A DNA stretch of 64,000 bases from Paenibacillus phocaeensis (GCF_900021165.1 NZ_FCOQ01000009.1:62001-126000), one strand, 5' to 3'. Counted from the stretch's first letter, positions 41,182-50,584 are shown. Program-made: numbers and translations. Notes: generated from the letters alone by a model not told the origin.

Positions 41182-42375
41182 TTAGAAGAATCTTCCTTTT
41201 TTCAACACGAGCGGGATACCGCCGATAATGAACAGATAACGCATATCCACCAGCTTCTTCAATTGGGCAGCTACCCAACCTTTGTACTTCTTGCCAAAAG
41301 CGCTGGCCACCGCTTCCCCTTTCCCAAGCGAAGCCACCGTTCCTTTGTTGCTGAACACGAATTTCTTGAGCTCTTTGCCGCGAATGGACGCCACCACATT
41401 TTGCGCACAGGTCACCCCTTGCTGCATGGCGATTTGCGCTGTTGGCGGATACGGACGCCCCTCCGGATTGAACATCAGCGAATTATCCCCAATGATAAAG
41501 ACATTGTCATGACCCGGGGCCCGTAAATAATCGTCGATCTTCACCCGCCCGCGCGCGGTCTCAAAGCCCGCCGCTTCGATCAGGCGATTGCCGCGGATGC
41601 CGCCAGTCCATACGACCGTCTGCGACTTAATTTCTTCGCCGGTGGCCAGAATAACACCATCTGGTGTACATTCCTTGATCGCAACGCCGATCTTGAATTG
41701 GACGCCCTTCTTCTTAAGCACGTCCATCGCATATTCGACCAGCTCCGGATCGAAGCCTGGCAGAGCTGTCGGCGCGGCTTCGACGTTGTACACGTTCACG
41801 AAGTTCGGATCCACATCATATTCCTTGCACAGCTGCGGGATGCGGTCAGCCAGCTCGGCGACAAATTCGATGCCGCTGAAGCCCGCACCGCCCACGACAA
41901 AGTTCAGACGGTCGGTCCGGCTTTCGTCCATTTTGTACAAGGCGAATTGATATTCGATATGCTGGCGGATCAGGCGAACGGAATTGATGCTGCGAATCGT
42001 CATCGCATATTCCGTCAACCCCGGGATGCCGAAGGATTCCGGCTCACCGCCCAGCGCGATAATCAGGTAATCATAAGAAAGGGTTCCGTCCTGCAGCACG
42101 ACTTTCTTATCGGCTAGACGGATCTCCTGTACGTTCGATTTCACAAGGTCAATCTTGAATTCGTCAATCAATTTGGAAATAGCCACTCGGGTATGTTCGA
42201 TGGAGTCCGTCCCGGCAGCCGGCATATGCAGATGGGTCGTGAAGTAATGATAGTCGTGCCGATTCACCAGGGTGACGTCCGCTTCATTGTAATTCAGCTC
42301 TTTCTGCAGCCGCTGCGCGGTAAGAATGCCGCCATAACCCGCACCAAGAATTACAATTTTGGGTATGGTACTCAT
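41182..42375 (-). CDS. ndh: Type II NADH dehydrogenase
   Basis: The 397-residue flavoprotein shows the FAD motif IVILGAGYGGILTAQRL, the NADH fold FVVGGAGFSGIEFVAELA, GGEPESFGIPG and VFIIGDNSLM. A C-terminal membrane-binding segment follows. It passes electrons from NADH to menaquinone without proton pumping. A Rex-like palindrome lies just upstream. Confidence 0.95.
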   Translation of the reverse strand: MSTIPKIVILGAGYGGILTAQRLQKELNYNEADVTLVNRHDYHYFTTHLHMPAAGTDSIEHTRVAISKLIDEFKIDLVKSNVQEIRLADKKVVLQDGTLSYDYLIIALGGEPESFGIPGLTEYAMTIRSINSVRLIRQHIEYQFALYKMDESRTDRLNFVVGGAGFSGIEFVAELADRIPQLCKEYDVDPNFVNVYNVEAAPTALPGFDPELVEYAMDVLKKKGVQFKIGVAIKECTPDGVILATGEEIKSQTVVWTGGIRGNRLIEAAGFETARGRVKIDDYLRAPGHDNVFIIGDNSLMFNPEGRPYPPTAQIAMQQGVTCAQNVVASIRGKELKKFVFSNKGTVASLGKGEAVASAFGKKYKGWVAAQLKKLVDMRYLFIIGGIPLVLKKGRFF

Positions 42376-42432
42376 GTATTTGTTCTCCTTCCAATTTACA
42401 CACTCTATATTTGATTTAAACCAAAAAACGCA

Positions 42433-42450
42433 ATGTGAAAATTAACACAT
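42433..42450. promoter_or_regulatory. Rex-like operator upstream of ndh
   Basis: ATGTGAAAATTAACACAT has ATGTG and CACAT ends around an AT-rich centre, close to the Rex redox-sensor box TTGTGAANNNNTTCACAA. Rex regulates ndh by the NADH/NAD ratio in Bacillus. Confidence 0.5.
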
Positions 42451-42707
42451 AAAAATCCAGTCTTTCGTACTATATCTAAGTATTACCTAAAACCAGAGAC
42501 ATTTGTCACAATTAGTTTAACCCTTATTTATAGGATGAGCAAAAGCCTTCTGTCGTATAATCATAAATGTACTTTTTTCGTCACAAATATGAGTGCATAC
42601 ATTTGAATGATATCGGCTTTTACCTAAAAGATCAAGTCTTATTTTACCTGCAACGAGAGGACTTTCCACGGATTATTTTCCATCTTTTCGACAGTTTTCT
42701 TCTCGCC

Positions 42708-42736
42708 TTTGCAAGCGGGGGTGTGACGATTATAAT
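42708..42736 (+). promoter_or_regulatory. Sigma-A promoter of yumC
   Basis: TTTGCA (42708-42713), 17 bp, TATAAT (42731-42736). The rest of the 420-bp ndh-yumC intergenic region shows only the Rex-like site and AT-rich sequence. Confidence 0.65.
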
Positions 42737-42794
42737 AAAGTAGAATTGACATTATAGCTAGATAGAAAAGAAACCATCTGGAGGTGTTTGGCCC

Positions 42795-43793
42795 GTGTCA
42801 TCTCAAAACAACGTCGAGTTTACTGATCTCCTGATTATCGGGGGCGGACCGGCAGGCATGTTTGCCGCATTTTACGGCGGAATGAGAAAAGCTTCCGTCA
42901 AACTGATTGAAAGTATGCCTCAGTTGGGGGGACAAGTTGCTGCCCTCTACCCTGAGAAATATATTTACGACGTGGCCGGCTTTCCTAAAGTAACGGGCCA
43001 GGAGTTAATCGACAACCTGAACGAGCAATTGAAGCTGTTCGAGCCGGATGTTCGTCTGGAGGAACGGGTGCTGCAGATCGAGAAGAAAAAGGAGCGCCAT
43101 TTCGTGGTGACGACCGATAAGGGCGTACACTTTGCACGTGCCTTGATCATAACCGCAGGGGTCGGCGCTTTTGAACCCCGCCGACTTGACCTGGAGAACG
43201 CCGCGCGTTTCGAGAAAACCAATCTGCATTATTTCGTTAGCGACATGAACCGGTTCCGCGGGAAGAAAGTGCTGATCAGCGGCGGCGGCGACTCCGCTGT
43301 CGACTGGGCGCTGATGCTGGAGCCCATCGCGGAGCAGGTCACGTTGATCCATCGCCGCGACAAGTTCCGGGCGCATGAGCATAGCGTTGAGAAGTTAATG
43401 GCTTCCCGCGTACAGGTCATCACGCCTTCGGAAATCGCGGAGCTGCATGGCGACGAGCGGATCGAACGCGTGACACTGGCGGACGTGAAATCGAAGGAGA
43501 CCCAGGAGGTTGCCGTGGACGACGTTATCGTCAACTTCGGTTTCGTGTCTTCGCTGGGACCGATCGCTGAATGGGGTCTCGACATCGAAGGCAACGCCAT
43601 TGTCGTCGACTCCCGGATGGAAAGCTCGATTCCCGGCATCTTTGCCGCCGGAGACATTACGACATATCCCGGCAAATTGGACCTGATTGCGGTAGGATTT
43701 GGCGAAGCCCCTACAGCGGTCAACAATGCCAAGGTCTACATCGATCCGGAAGCGAAATTGTCCCCGGGCCACAGCAGCAATATGAAGCTCTAG
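42795..43793 (+). CDS. yumC: Ferredoxin--NADP+ reductase, thioredoxin-reductase type
   Basis: The 332-residue protein has [20 protein letters not shown] (FAD), [18 protein letters not shown] (NADPH), [11 protein letters not shown] and the end motif [21 protein letters not shown]. It lacks the CxxC of thioredoxin reductases, as in YumC. It supplies reduced ferredoxin or flavodoxin. GTG 42795 follows GGAGG. Confidence 0.93.
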   Translation: MSSQNNVEFTDLLIIGGGPAGMFAAFYGGMRKASVKLIESMPQLGGQVAALYPEKYIYDVAGFPKVTGQELIDNLNEQLKLFEPDVRLEERVLQIEKKKERHFVVTTDKGVHFARALIITAGVGAFEPRRLDLENAARFEKTNLHYFVSDMNRFRGKKVLISGGGDSAVDWALMLEPIAEQVTLIHRRDKFRAHEHSVEKLMASRVQVITPSEIAELHGDERIERVTLADVKSKETQEVAVDDVIVNFGFVSSLGPIAEWGLDIEGNAIVVDSRMESSIPGIFAAGDITTYPGKLDLIAVGFGEAPTAVNNAKVYIDPEAKLSPGHSSNMKL

Positions 43794-43834
43794 TTCGTAC
43801 AGAAGATTTGCGACATTACATGTTCTAACAAATA

Positions 43835-43887
43835 AAAGGGTATCTTAACTTTACGGAAGATGAAGCCGTAAAGGAGAGATACCCTTT
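43835..43887 (+). promoter_or_regulatory. RNA hairpin sequestering the ribosome-binding site and TTG start
   Basis: AAAGGGTATCT (43835-43845) pairs perfectly with AGATACCCTTT (43877-43887), which includes the first two bases of the TTG start codon. An inner stem TTTACGG/CCGTAAA (43850-43856, 43866-43872) covers the start of AAAGGAG. No T run follows, so it is not a terminator. It would block translation until melted or bound. Confidence 0.6.
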
Positions 43888-44134
43888 GCCATTTATATGC
43901 CCGTTATGTAACGGTTTGGCTGCATTGCATGCTACCTGCCCGGATTGTGGATACGTTCTGGAGAACGCGGGAAAAAAAGAAGATTACGCCGGGCCCTACA
44001 GCCCATACGGCTCCGCTGATCAATACACCTCAGCCATCTCCGCGCGTATTCCTTCCGGCTGCGAACATGTCGTGCAGTGTCCGCATTGTCATGAAGCTTA
44101 TATATATCATGTCAACGCCTGGCAGGCGCCTTGA
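43886..44134 (+). CDS. Small zinc-ribbon protein
   Basis: The 82-residue protein has CPLCNGLAALHATCPDCGYVL (two CxxC knuckles) and a C-terminal VQCPHCHEAYIYH. TTG 43886 is preceded by GGAGAG inside a hairpin. Probably a small metal-binding regulator or chaperone; the family is not further recognised. Confidence 0.65.
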   Translation: MPFICPLCNGLAALHATCPDCGYVLENAGKKEDYAGPYSPYGSADQYTSAISARIPSGCEHVVQCPHCHEAYIYHVNAWQAP

Positions 44135-44187
44135 AATTTGGGGATAACTTCATCTTCACACTGGGAAATTGCCAAGTTGTCCACAAT

Positions 44188-44331
44188 TCAGTGCAGAACG
44201 GACGGCGCGGCAAGCTCTAATTCGCGTTTGCGAATTTCTGCTAACAGCAGTGCGATAAACTCCCGATCCAGTTGCAGTTCGGTTGCTTTCTGATAGGATT
44301 CCAGGAGCAACTCATCCGTTAACAGCGCCAT
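44188..44331 (-). CDS. sda: Sporulation histidine kinase inhibitor Sda
   Basis: The 47-residue product MALLTDELLLESYQKATELQ then LDREFIALLLAEIRKRELEL matches Bacillus Sda (SDELLxESYxKAxExxLxxDFIxLxxxEIxRR). Sda blocks KinA/KinB autophosphorylation and delays sporulation while replication is disturbed. A cluster of DnaA boxes lies directly upstream. Confidence 0.92.
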   Translation of the reverse strand: MALLTDELLLESYQKATELQLDREFIALLLAEIRKRELELAAPSVLH

Positions 44332-44399
44332 TCATACCACATCCTTTCTAGTATTTTCCTCATCATAACAGGAAAAGTTTAGTAGAACAAGTGTTCCTG

Positions 44400-44500
44400 T
44401 TATCCACAATGGCTTGTGGAAATCCTGTGAATAACGTGTTAGTAATTATCGAAAACCGTTGAAAAAACTAATGGGATAATGTGGATAAAAGTTATTCACA
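44400..44500. promoter_or_regulatory. DnaA-box cluster upstream of sda
   Basis: TTATCCACA (44400-44408) and its reverse TGTGGATAA (44480-44488) are perfect boxes. TGTGAATAA (44426-44434) and TTATTCACA (44492-44500) differ by one base. In Bacillus DnaA activates sda, linking replication state to sporulation. Confidence 0.85.
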
Positions 44501-44555
44501 GGACATTTGTTCCCATAATTCACCAAAAATTTTTTTATTTTTCGACGATCCGAGC

Positions 44556-45218
44556 TTATTGCGGCCGCGTATTGACTTCAAAAATCCAGATCTTCCCGTT
44601 CCGATCTACGCCGTAATCAAATCCCAACTGCCCGATGCCCGGAAAACGGGTCTCCAATATTTGCACACATGTATTGGTCAACGTGCGCATTTCCCGCCGT
44701 TTGCGGCCGGAGACCTTGCGGCTTAAGGAGCGGCTAAGCCCCTCGCGCGCACTGAGCATCGTTCCGCCTTTGCACAGATTGGTTACGAACAGCCCGGGAC
44801 GGGCCAAGCGCCCAACCATTGAGCGGTACACCCATGCCCCGTTCTCCTTGACGACCTTCACCCGGTAGTCGATCGGCCGACCGCCGATGCGCGCCAAATG
44901 GATTCCTTGCTGGATCATGTACTTCCGCCCGACCTTCACTCGGTTCAATGCCCGAAACATCGCCTCAAAGCTTCGGAAGCCATGCCCCCGGGACATATAG
45001 GTATAGGCATAAACTCCGCCTGCGTAAGTTACCTTGATTACACCGTAACCCCCGCCGCCGCGGAGCGGTTTAATCACGACCATGCCGAACTGATGCAGCA
45101 TGCTCCTTAATGCATCAGCACTGTACAATCGGGTTTGCGGTATGTGGGCGGCCACGTCCGCGTTGCTTAGAAGCGCCTCGGTCTTGAGCCATTTATTGGC
45201 CAATTGTCTTCCCGCCAT
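44556..45218 (-). CDS. YheC/YheD-family ATP-grasp protein
   Basis: The 220-residue protein has MVVIKPLRGGGGYGVIKVTY (ATP-grasp P-loop like), YMIQQGIHLARIGGRPIDYR and IGQLGFDYGVDRNGKIWIFEVNTRP (metal-binding Glu/Asn). It is shorter than Bacillus YheC/YheD, ending right after EVNTRPQ. These proteins are associated with the spore coat. Confidence 0.8.
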   Translation of the reverse strand: MAGRQLANKWLKTEALLSNADVAAHIPQTRLYSADALRSMLHQFGMVVIKPLRGGGGYGVIKVTYAGGVYAYTYMSRGHGFRSFEAMFRALNRVKVGRKYMIQQGIHLARIGGRPIDYRVKVVKENGAWVYRSMVGRLARPGLFVTNLCKGGTMLSAREGLSRSLSRKVSGRKRREMRTLTNTCVQILETRFPGIGQLGFDYGVDRNGKIWIFEVNTRPQ

Positions 45219-45414
45219 GACACCATCCCCTTTCTCGCACTATACGATATCCTACTCATTTGTAGATTAATATTCTTGGATGTTTGTCCAAGGCGTCAGC
45301 CCCTTTCTCCATGGCCGCCGTCTACAGCCTTCTTCTATGCAAAGGGAGGGATTTCGCGTATATTAAGGGGGGACATTGGTCTATACCTAGCAGAGGAAGG
45401 GGAAATCAAAAGCT

Positions 45415-45639
45415 TTGAATACGGGGGATTCTTCATTTGAGGCAGCTTTGTTCGAGGTGCTTTATTGGTTTGCCATGATCGCCATGTCGCTGGTGCTGGC
45501 AGGCATCACCGTCGCTCTGTTCCTCACGGGCATAAAGATGGCCAAAACGGCGCGCAAAGGTCTCGGCATCGGCTGTATCGTCTTCTCTCTCGTGGCGGCC
45601 TCTATGGTCGTCATGATGGTGAATCGGCAATTTTTCTAA
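45415..45639 (+). CDS. Small two-helix membrane protein
   Basis: The 74-residue product has two membrane helices (LYWFAMIAMSLVLAGITVAL and GIGCIVFSLVAASMVVMMV) joined by a basic KMAKTARK loop. The start TTG is weakly supported. Family not recognised. Confidence 0.55.
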   Translation: MNTGDSSFEAALFEVLYWFAMIAMSLVLAGITVALFLTGIKMAKTARKGLGIGCIVFSLVAASMVVMMVNRQFF

Positions 45640-45668
45640 ACCGGGTCGGGAAGCGCCTGACCGCCGTC

Positions 45669-45714
45669 GAAAGGCTCGGGTGATCGCCTGCGCGCGGGAT
45701 CCGAGCTTTTTTCC
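45669..45714 (+). terminator. Terminator
   Basis: AAGGCTCGG and CCGAGCTT arms followed by TTTT, downstream of the small membrane protein. Confidence 0.7.
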
Positions 45715-45815
45715 TAAAAATTGTGGGAACCAAATTGCTTTGATTCGTATTACTACATAGGAAATGAAAAGATTGTGAATTGAGACAGAAGGAAGATACA
45801 GGAGGCTCTAATGGC

Positions 45816-47009
45816 ATGACACAACCTTGGGGGAACCGATTCAAAAGGTTTTTTCTAAACAATCGTTTTGTGGTATTTCTTCTTATCGTCTTGCTGATCG
45901 GCTTAAACATTCTCGTGTTCGCCAAGATTCCGTTTGTGTTCAAACCGCTTGCGGTGCTGCTCAAAACGGTGCTGCTGCCGATTCTGCTGACCGGGGCGAT
46001 TTATTATCTGCTGAATCCGCTTGTAGATTGGTTGGAAACCAAGCGAATCCGCAGAGTCTATACGATTACCGGATTGTATCTTTTTATTGCGGGCATCCTT
46101 ACGGTGCTGATCATGACCGTTATCCCTTTGGTTCAGGCGCAAATCCTCAGCTTGATCGAAAACCTCCCGAGATACATCGCGGAGGTGCAGCGGCAGTTCG
46201 AAAGCTTGATCGGCAGCAATTTCTTCCATCAGGTTCAAACGTCCACCGGCTTTAGTCTTGATGACCTGTCGAATTCCCTGTCGGAGCAGGGAACTGCGCT
46301 GCTGAACAACGCCTGGTCCGGCATCGGCGGTTTTATCGGGGCTGTGAAGAACGTCGTCCTGGCGATCGTCACCGTGCCGTTTATCCTGTTCTATTTGTTG
46401 AAGGACGGCAAGAAGCTGCCTGCCTTCATCCTGCGGTACGTACCCGTACGCTTCCGCGAACAAACGCATCATGTCATGACTGAAATGAACGGCCAGATCA
46501 GTTCCTATATCCGCGGGCAGATCATCGTCAGCTTCTGTATCGGGGCGCTGATGTATGTCGGCTTCCTGATCATCGGCCTCGACTACTCGCTGACGCTGGC
46601 GATCATCGCTTCGTTCACGAGCATCGTACCGTACCTCGGTCCGGCCATCGCGATCACGCCGGCGATCATCGTGGCCCTCGTCACGTCGCCGATCATGCTG
46701 CTGAAGCTGATCGTCGTGTGGACGGTCGTCCAACTGATCGAAGGCAAGTTCATCTCGCCGCAAATTATGGGCAAGACGCTGCGCGTCCATCCGATTACGA
46801 TCATCTTCGTGATCCTGACCGCCGGCAATCTGTTTGGTGTGCTGGGCGTCATCCTGGCCGTGCCGGGGTATGCCGTGCTGAAGGTCATCTTCACCCATTT
46901 GTTCCAATGGTTCGAACGGCGCTCGCATTTGTACGAGGAAACGGAGACAGACAGGCCTGCCCCTGGTCAGGATGCGATTTCTGAAATTGCAGACGAACCA
47001 CAGCATTAA
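45816..47009 (+). CDS. AI-2E family transporter
   Basis: The 397-residue protein has about eight membrane helices with the family pattern [24 protein letters not shown] ([20 protein letters not shown]), [17 protein letters not shown] and [20 protein letters not shown]. Members export diverse small solutes (YueF, YtvI). ATG 45816 is chosen because the ATG at 45811 reads ATGGCATGA and stops. Confidence 0.9.
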   Translation: MTQPWGNRFKRFFLNNRFVVFLLIVLLIGLNILVFAKIPFVFKPLAVLLKTVLLPILLTGAIYYLLNPLVDWLETKRIRRVYTITGLYLFIAGILTVLIMTVIPLVQAQILSLIENLPRYIAEVQRQFESLIGSNFFHQVQTSTGFSLDDLSNSLSEQGTALLNNAWSGIGGFIGAVKNVVLAIVTVPFILFYLLKDGKKLPAFILRYVPVRFREQTHHVMTEMNGQISSYIRGQIIVSFCIGALMYVGFLIIGLDYSLTLAIIASFTSIVPYLGPAIAITPAIIVALVTSPIMLLKLIVVWTVVQLIEGKFISPQIMGKTLRVHPITIIFVILTAGNLFGVLGVILAVPGYAVLKVIFTHLFQWFERRSHLYEETETDRPAPGQDAISEIADEPQH

Positions 47010-47011
47010 AC

Positions 47012-47050
47012 AAAAAAAGGATTCTTCCAGACGGAAGAGTCCTTTTTTAG
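47012..47050. terminator. Bidirectional terminator
   Basis: AAAAAAGGATTCTTCC and GGAAGAGTCCTTTTTT arms between the convergent transporter and erpA-like genes. Confidence 0.85.
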
Positions 47051-47083
47051 ATTTGATCTCAACTGCTGTGCTTCTATTTCTTA

Positions 47084-47440
47084 TCAATCGCAAGGCTGTG
47101 GCTGACCCTCTTCGTCCTTGAAGCGGAACGATTGGCCGCAGCCGCAGGTGGCGATGGCGTTCGGGTTGTGGATGGTGAACCCGCCGCTCATGCCGGATTC
47201 CTTGAAGTCGATTTCCAGACCGTTCAAATAGCGGACGCTCTCCTTATCCACGACCACCTTAAGTCCGTTAATATCCATGTATACGTCCTCTTCGCTCTCC
47301 TGATCATCCAGGCCCATGCCATAGGAGAAGCCGCTGCAGCCTCCGGGATTCACCCCGACCCGCAGGAACATATTCGGCGTTTCTTCCGCAGCTAACATAT
47401 CCTTAATCCGCGCCATGGCGCTTTCACTTATGGTAATCAT
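47084..47440 (-). CDS. A-type iron-sulfur cluster carrier (ErpA/IscA/SufA)
   Basis: The 118-residue protein has the three conserved cysteines: GVNPGGCSGFSYGM and ATCGCGQSFRF. It receives and delivers Fe-S clusters, likely for SdhB, MqnE and others. In Bacillus the equivalent genes lie near yutI/yuzB, as here. Confidence 0.92.
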   Translation of the reverse strand: MITISESAMARIKDMLAAEETPNMFLRVGVNPGGCSGFSYGMGLDDQESEEDVYMDINGLKVVVDKESVRYLNGLEIDFKESGMSGGFTIHNPNAIATCGCGQSFRFKDEEGQPQPCD

Positions 47441-47589
47441 CGTGCACTCACTCCTTGTTAAAGTATGATAAAAATCGGCAGCGATTTGAGAAATTCATCA
47501 ACTATAAAGAAATTATACTCCTTCTCCTCATTCTACTCAACAAATGTGATATTTCATGTTGCCAAACTTGATTCTTCTCCTCTGTCTTA

Positions 47590-47618
47590 TTGCCCGCTTG
47601 GGATGTGAGGTTTATAAT
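47590..47618 (+). promoter_or_regulatory. Sigma-A promoter of mqnE
   Basis: TTGCCC (47590-47595), 17 bp, TATAAT (47613-47618), about 65 bp upstream of the start. Confidence 0.7.
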
Positions 47619-47682
47619 AGGTAGGTAATTCATACAGTTAGAATACGAGGTATTTCATGCATTTGGAAACGGAGGGAACGTT

Positions 47683-48789
47683 ATGTTCACTGTAGTCACC
47701 CCAAACACCGAGAAGAGAATGGCCGAAATTGTGGACAAAGTCCGCCAAGGCGAACGTCTTACCCTCGAAGACGGTGTCTATTTATATGAAAGCGATGATC
47801 TATTGACTCTTGGACAATTAGCCAATGAAGTGAATTTGCGCAAGAATGGCAAAAAAGTCTATTTCATCGAAAATATGAGCCTCTACTTCACGAACGTCTG
47901 CGAATCTCACTGCGCGTTTTGCAGCTTCCGCAAGGACCAAGGCGAAGAAGGGGCTTATACGCTTTCCGGGGAGGAAATGGTCGCATATGTGAATCAACAT
48001 ATCACCCCGGGCGTCCGCGAATTCCATATCGTGGGCGGGCATAATAACCATGTTCCGTTCCAATACTACGTCGATTCGCTCAAAGCGCTGAAGGAGAATT
48101 TCCCGGAGGTCACAATCAAGGCGTATACGGCGGCGGAGATCGAATTCTTCACCCGGATCAGCGGCCTGAGCACGAAGGAAGTGCTGATTCGCCTGCAGGA
48201 AGCCGGACTTGAATCGTTAACCGGCGGCGGCGCAGAGATTTTGTCCGACCAATATCGGGAAAAGATGAAGGTAGAAAAGGCCAACGTCGACCAATATCTG
48301 GACGTCCATCGGACCGCACACCAGCTAGGCATGAAGACGCCGACCACCATGCTGTACGGCTCGATCGAATCCTATGAGGATCGCATCCGCCATATGATGC
48401 AGATCCGCGAGCTGCAGGACGAAACCGGCGGGTTTCAGGTGTTTATCCCGTTGTCGATGCAGCCGCGCAACAAGAACGCCAGCATCATGCGCCGCAACTC
48501 GGCCTACGAGGACCTCAAGACGATCGCGATCAGCCGCTTGATGCTGGATAACATCCAACACATCAAAGCGTACTTTATCAATATCGGCGTCCAATTGACG
48601 CAAGTAGCCATGGCCTTCGGTGCTTCGGATGTGCACGGCACAATCCTGAAGGAGCAAATCAGTCACGCCGCCGGTGCGCAAACTCCGGAAGGACTGACGC
48701 TCAAAGAACTGATCTGGCTGGTCAAAGGCGCGGGGCGCATTCCGGTTGAACGGGACACGTTCTATAACGAAATTCGGGTTTACGAATAA
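47683..48789 (+). CDS. mqnE: Aminofutalosine synthase MqnE
   Basis: The 368-residue radical-SAM protein has the 4Fe-4S motif CESHCAFCSF, then GVREFHIVGGHNNHVPFQYY, the Gly-rich ESLTGGGAEI and PLSMQPRNKNASIMRR. It joins dehydro-benzoate and SAM to aminofutalosine in the futalosine route to menaquinone. The UbiD decarboxylase at 54435 fits the same pathway. Confidence 0.95.
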   Translation: MFTVVTPNTEKRMAEIVDKVRQGERLTLEDGVYLYESDDLLTLGQLANEVNLRKNGKKVYFIENMSLYFTNVCESHCAFCSFRKDQGEEGAYTLSGEEMVAYVNQHITPGVREFHIVGGHNNHVPFQYYVDSLKALKENFPEVTIKAYTAAEIEFFTRISGLSTKEVLIRLQEAGLESLTGGGAEILSDQYREKMKVEKANVDQYLDVHRTAHQLGMKTPTTMLYGSIESYEDRIRHMMQIRELQDETGGFQVFIPLSMQPRNKNASIMRRNSAYEDLKTIAISRLMLDNIQHIKAYFINIGVQLTQVAMAFGASDVHGTILKEQISHAAGAQTPEGLTLKELIWLVKGAGRIPVERDTFYNEIRVYE

Positions 48790-48895
48790 TCGGCCGACAA
48801 CAGCCTGACGGCAATAGGATGGTGAAAGAGGGCGAGACGCCGCGGCTAACGCAGAGCTAAATAAGGCAGCACACCCAAACCAAGCCTGAAGAGGC

Positions 48896-49129
48896 CTATG
48901 GATGGGGCTCCCTGATTTTTTGCAAAATGCGCTGTGCAAGCTGCTCTGCGTCTTCCCCTTCCACCTGCTCCCCGTCAACCAGGATGTACGGGAACAAATA
49001 ACAGGTGCCGCAAGCGGTCAGGCAGCCGTACTCGTAGACGTCGCACTCCACTTGTTCCTTCACTGCCCGGATCGCTTCCCCCGTACCTAAGCTGGCGTTA
49101 TTTGCACAAAATTCAAGGATCGGTTTCAT
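48896..49129 (-). CDS. yuzB: YuzB-family protein (DUF1450)
   Basis: The 77-residue protein starts MKPILEFCANNASLGTGEAI and has YEYGCLTACGTCYLFPYILV, the conserved cysteines of DUF1450. ATG 49129 follows GGACGG; longer frames read through the divergent yutI region. Possibly linked to Fe-S metabolism, as it lies divergent from yutI. Confidence 0.8.
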   Translation of the reverse strand: MKPILEFCANNASLGTGEAIRAVKEQVECDVYEYGCLTACGTCYLFPYILVDGEQVEGEDAEQLAQRILQKIREPHP

Positions 49130-49207
49130 CTTCCGTCCTCCCCATGAAGAAGCATTTAAATTTTTGACTTTTTGTAATATAATAAGGCAAGAAAGGAGTT
49201 GAATACA

Positions 49208-49453
49208 ATGAGTGAACATGTACAAGATAAATTGTATGATGAAGTATTGGAAGTATTGGACAAACTGCGGCCTTTCCTGCAGCGTGACGGTGGCGACGTT
49301 GAACTCGTCGACGTGGAAGACGGCATCGTGAAGCTGAAGTTGATGGGTGCCTGCGGCAGCTGCCCCAGCTCCACCATCACCCTCAAAGCGGGGATCGAAC
49401 GCGCCCTGTTCGAAGAAGTGGACGGCGTAGAAGAGGTTGTTCAAGTATTCTAA
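49208..49453 (+). CDS. yutI: NifU-C-terminal-domain Fe-S scaffold (YutI)
   Basis: The 81-residue protein is a single Nfu domain: [20 protein letters not shown] and [20 protein letters not shown] with the CxxC cluster ligands. ATG 49208 follows AAGGAG by 9 bases. It carries 4Fe-4S clusters to target proteins. A bidirectional GACCCGGCC/GGCCGGGTC terminator follows (49470-49508). Confidence 0.92.
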   Translation: MSEHVQDKLYDEVLEVLDKLRPFLQRDGGDVELVDVEDGIVKLKLMGACGSCPSSTITLKAGIERALFEEVDGVEEVVQVF

Positions 49454-49515
49454 TTCTGTTTAATAAATCGACCCGGCCCCCGGCAGATTGCCAGTGGGCC
49501 GGGTCTTTTGTTTGT

Positions 49516-50289
49516 TCAGGAAGGCTTGATCCACGGCCGGATCGGATCCAGGCCGCCGGAGATATCCATGATGTTGCCGGTGATGAAATCCGAATCTGTA
49601 TGGCACAGGAACGCGATCACGCGGGCGATATCCTCCCCGCTTCCCGGTCGACCCAGCGGCGTCTCCCCGTCGCGGAGCCCTCGGACCTCATGAATCGACA
49701 TCTCCTTCTGGCCGCCGCGGATATCGCCCGGGCATACCATGTTCACGGTGATGCCGTAAGGCGCTTCCTCAACGGCCAGCGTCTTCGTGAAGGACACGAG
49801 CCCGGTTTTGGCTGCGGCATAGACGGCCCTGTGCGGCCAGGCCCGCGATTCGGAAGCATGACCGAATCCGAAATGAATGATCCGCCCCCAGCGCTTCTCC
49901 CGCATGCCCGGCAATACGAGATGATCCAGCAGCAGGCTGCCGACCAGGTTCCCCTCGATCATCGCCAGCACTTCGGTCTGGCTGTAATCGGCGAACAGCT
50001 TACGCTCCCGGATAAACGGGCCGGCATTGTTGACCAGAATATCGATCGTTCCCAGCTGTTCCTCCACCTGCCGGGCCAGACCCTCGATTTGTTCGCGGCG
50101 CGAGATATCCGCCTGCACCGCGATGCAGCGAACCCCCATCCGCTCGATATCGGAACGAAGGGAGAACGCTTCCGCTTCGCTATGTACGTAATTCAGCGCG
50201 ATATGGCAGCCTTGCTCCGCCAGCGTCAGCGCCGTTTTTTTCCCGAGACCCTTCGCGCTCCCGGTGATTAAGGCGACTTTCCCTTGCAA
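49516..50289 (-). CDS. Short-chain dehydrogenase/reductase
   Basis: The 257-residue protein starts at TTG 50289 (MQGKVALITGSAKGLGKKTA) after GGAGGAGG. TGSAKGLG is the cofactor loop, NNAGPF the NNAG motif, YAAAK (in RAVYAAAKTGLVSFTKTLAV) the catalytic pair and PGDIRGG the substrate loop. It is a classical SDR with unknown substrate. A longer frame upstream is non-coding repeat sequence. Confidence 0.85.
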   Translation of the reverse strand: MQGKVALITGSAKGLGKKTALTLAEQGCHIALNYVHSEAEAFSLRSDIERMGVRCIAVQADISRREQIEGLARQVEEQLGTIDILVNNAGPFIRERKLFADYSQTEVLAMIEGNLVGSLLLDHLVLPGMREKRWGRIIHFGFGHASESRAWPHRAVYAAAKTGLVSFTKTLAVEEAPYGITVNMVCPGDIRGGQKEMSIHEVRGLRDGETPLGRPGSGEDIARVIAFLCHTDSDFITGNIMDISGGLDPIRPWIKPS

Positions 50290-50397
50290 CGTTCCTCCTC
50301 CTCCAGATGCGATTATCTCAAGTATAAAAGATTTGGCACGTTCCCACAAACGGAAGCGCTGTGACATCCTCCCTTCCGATGATGCCGCCCGCCTATC

Positions 50398-50584
50398 TTC
50401 AAATGCATAAGTACAGGTGATTTTCACCAAAAGGCCCCGACAGTAGCCTTCAAATGCATAAGTGCAGTTTCTTTCCGGCCCAAAGGGGATATTCTGGCGA
50501 ATCGCCGCCAACCAGATGCACTTTTGCATTTCAGTCGGCTTCTATCGGGAATTTGCCGGAGAGGTACTGCAGTTTTGCAGTTGA
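50398..50584. repeat. Short dispersed repeats with direct and inverted copies
   Basis: TTCAAATGCATAAGTACAG (50398-50416) and TTCAAATGCATAAGTGCAG (50449-50467) are direct copies 51 bp apart. Related segments GATGCACTTTTGCATTTCAG (50515-50534) and GTACTGCAGTTTTGCAGTT (50564-50582) are in the opposite sense or diverged. The 420-bp region between the SDR and metQ holds no gene I can support. Confidence 0.6.

Noticed and set aside
43835..43887. Intrinsic terminator after yumC
   Set aside because: The stem is followed by GCCATTTATA rather than a T run and runs into the next start codon, so translational control is the better reading.
45903..47093. 396-codon minus-strand frame over the AI-2E transporter
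   Set aside because: Antisense shadow with Asp/Arg/His-biased composition; the plus-strand protein has clear family motifs.
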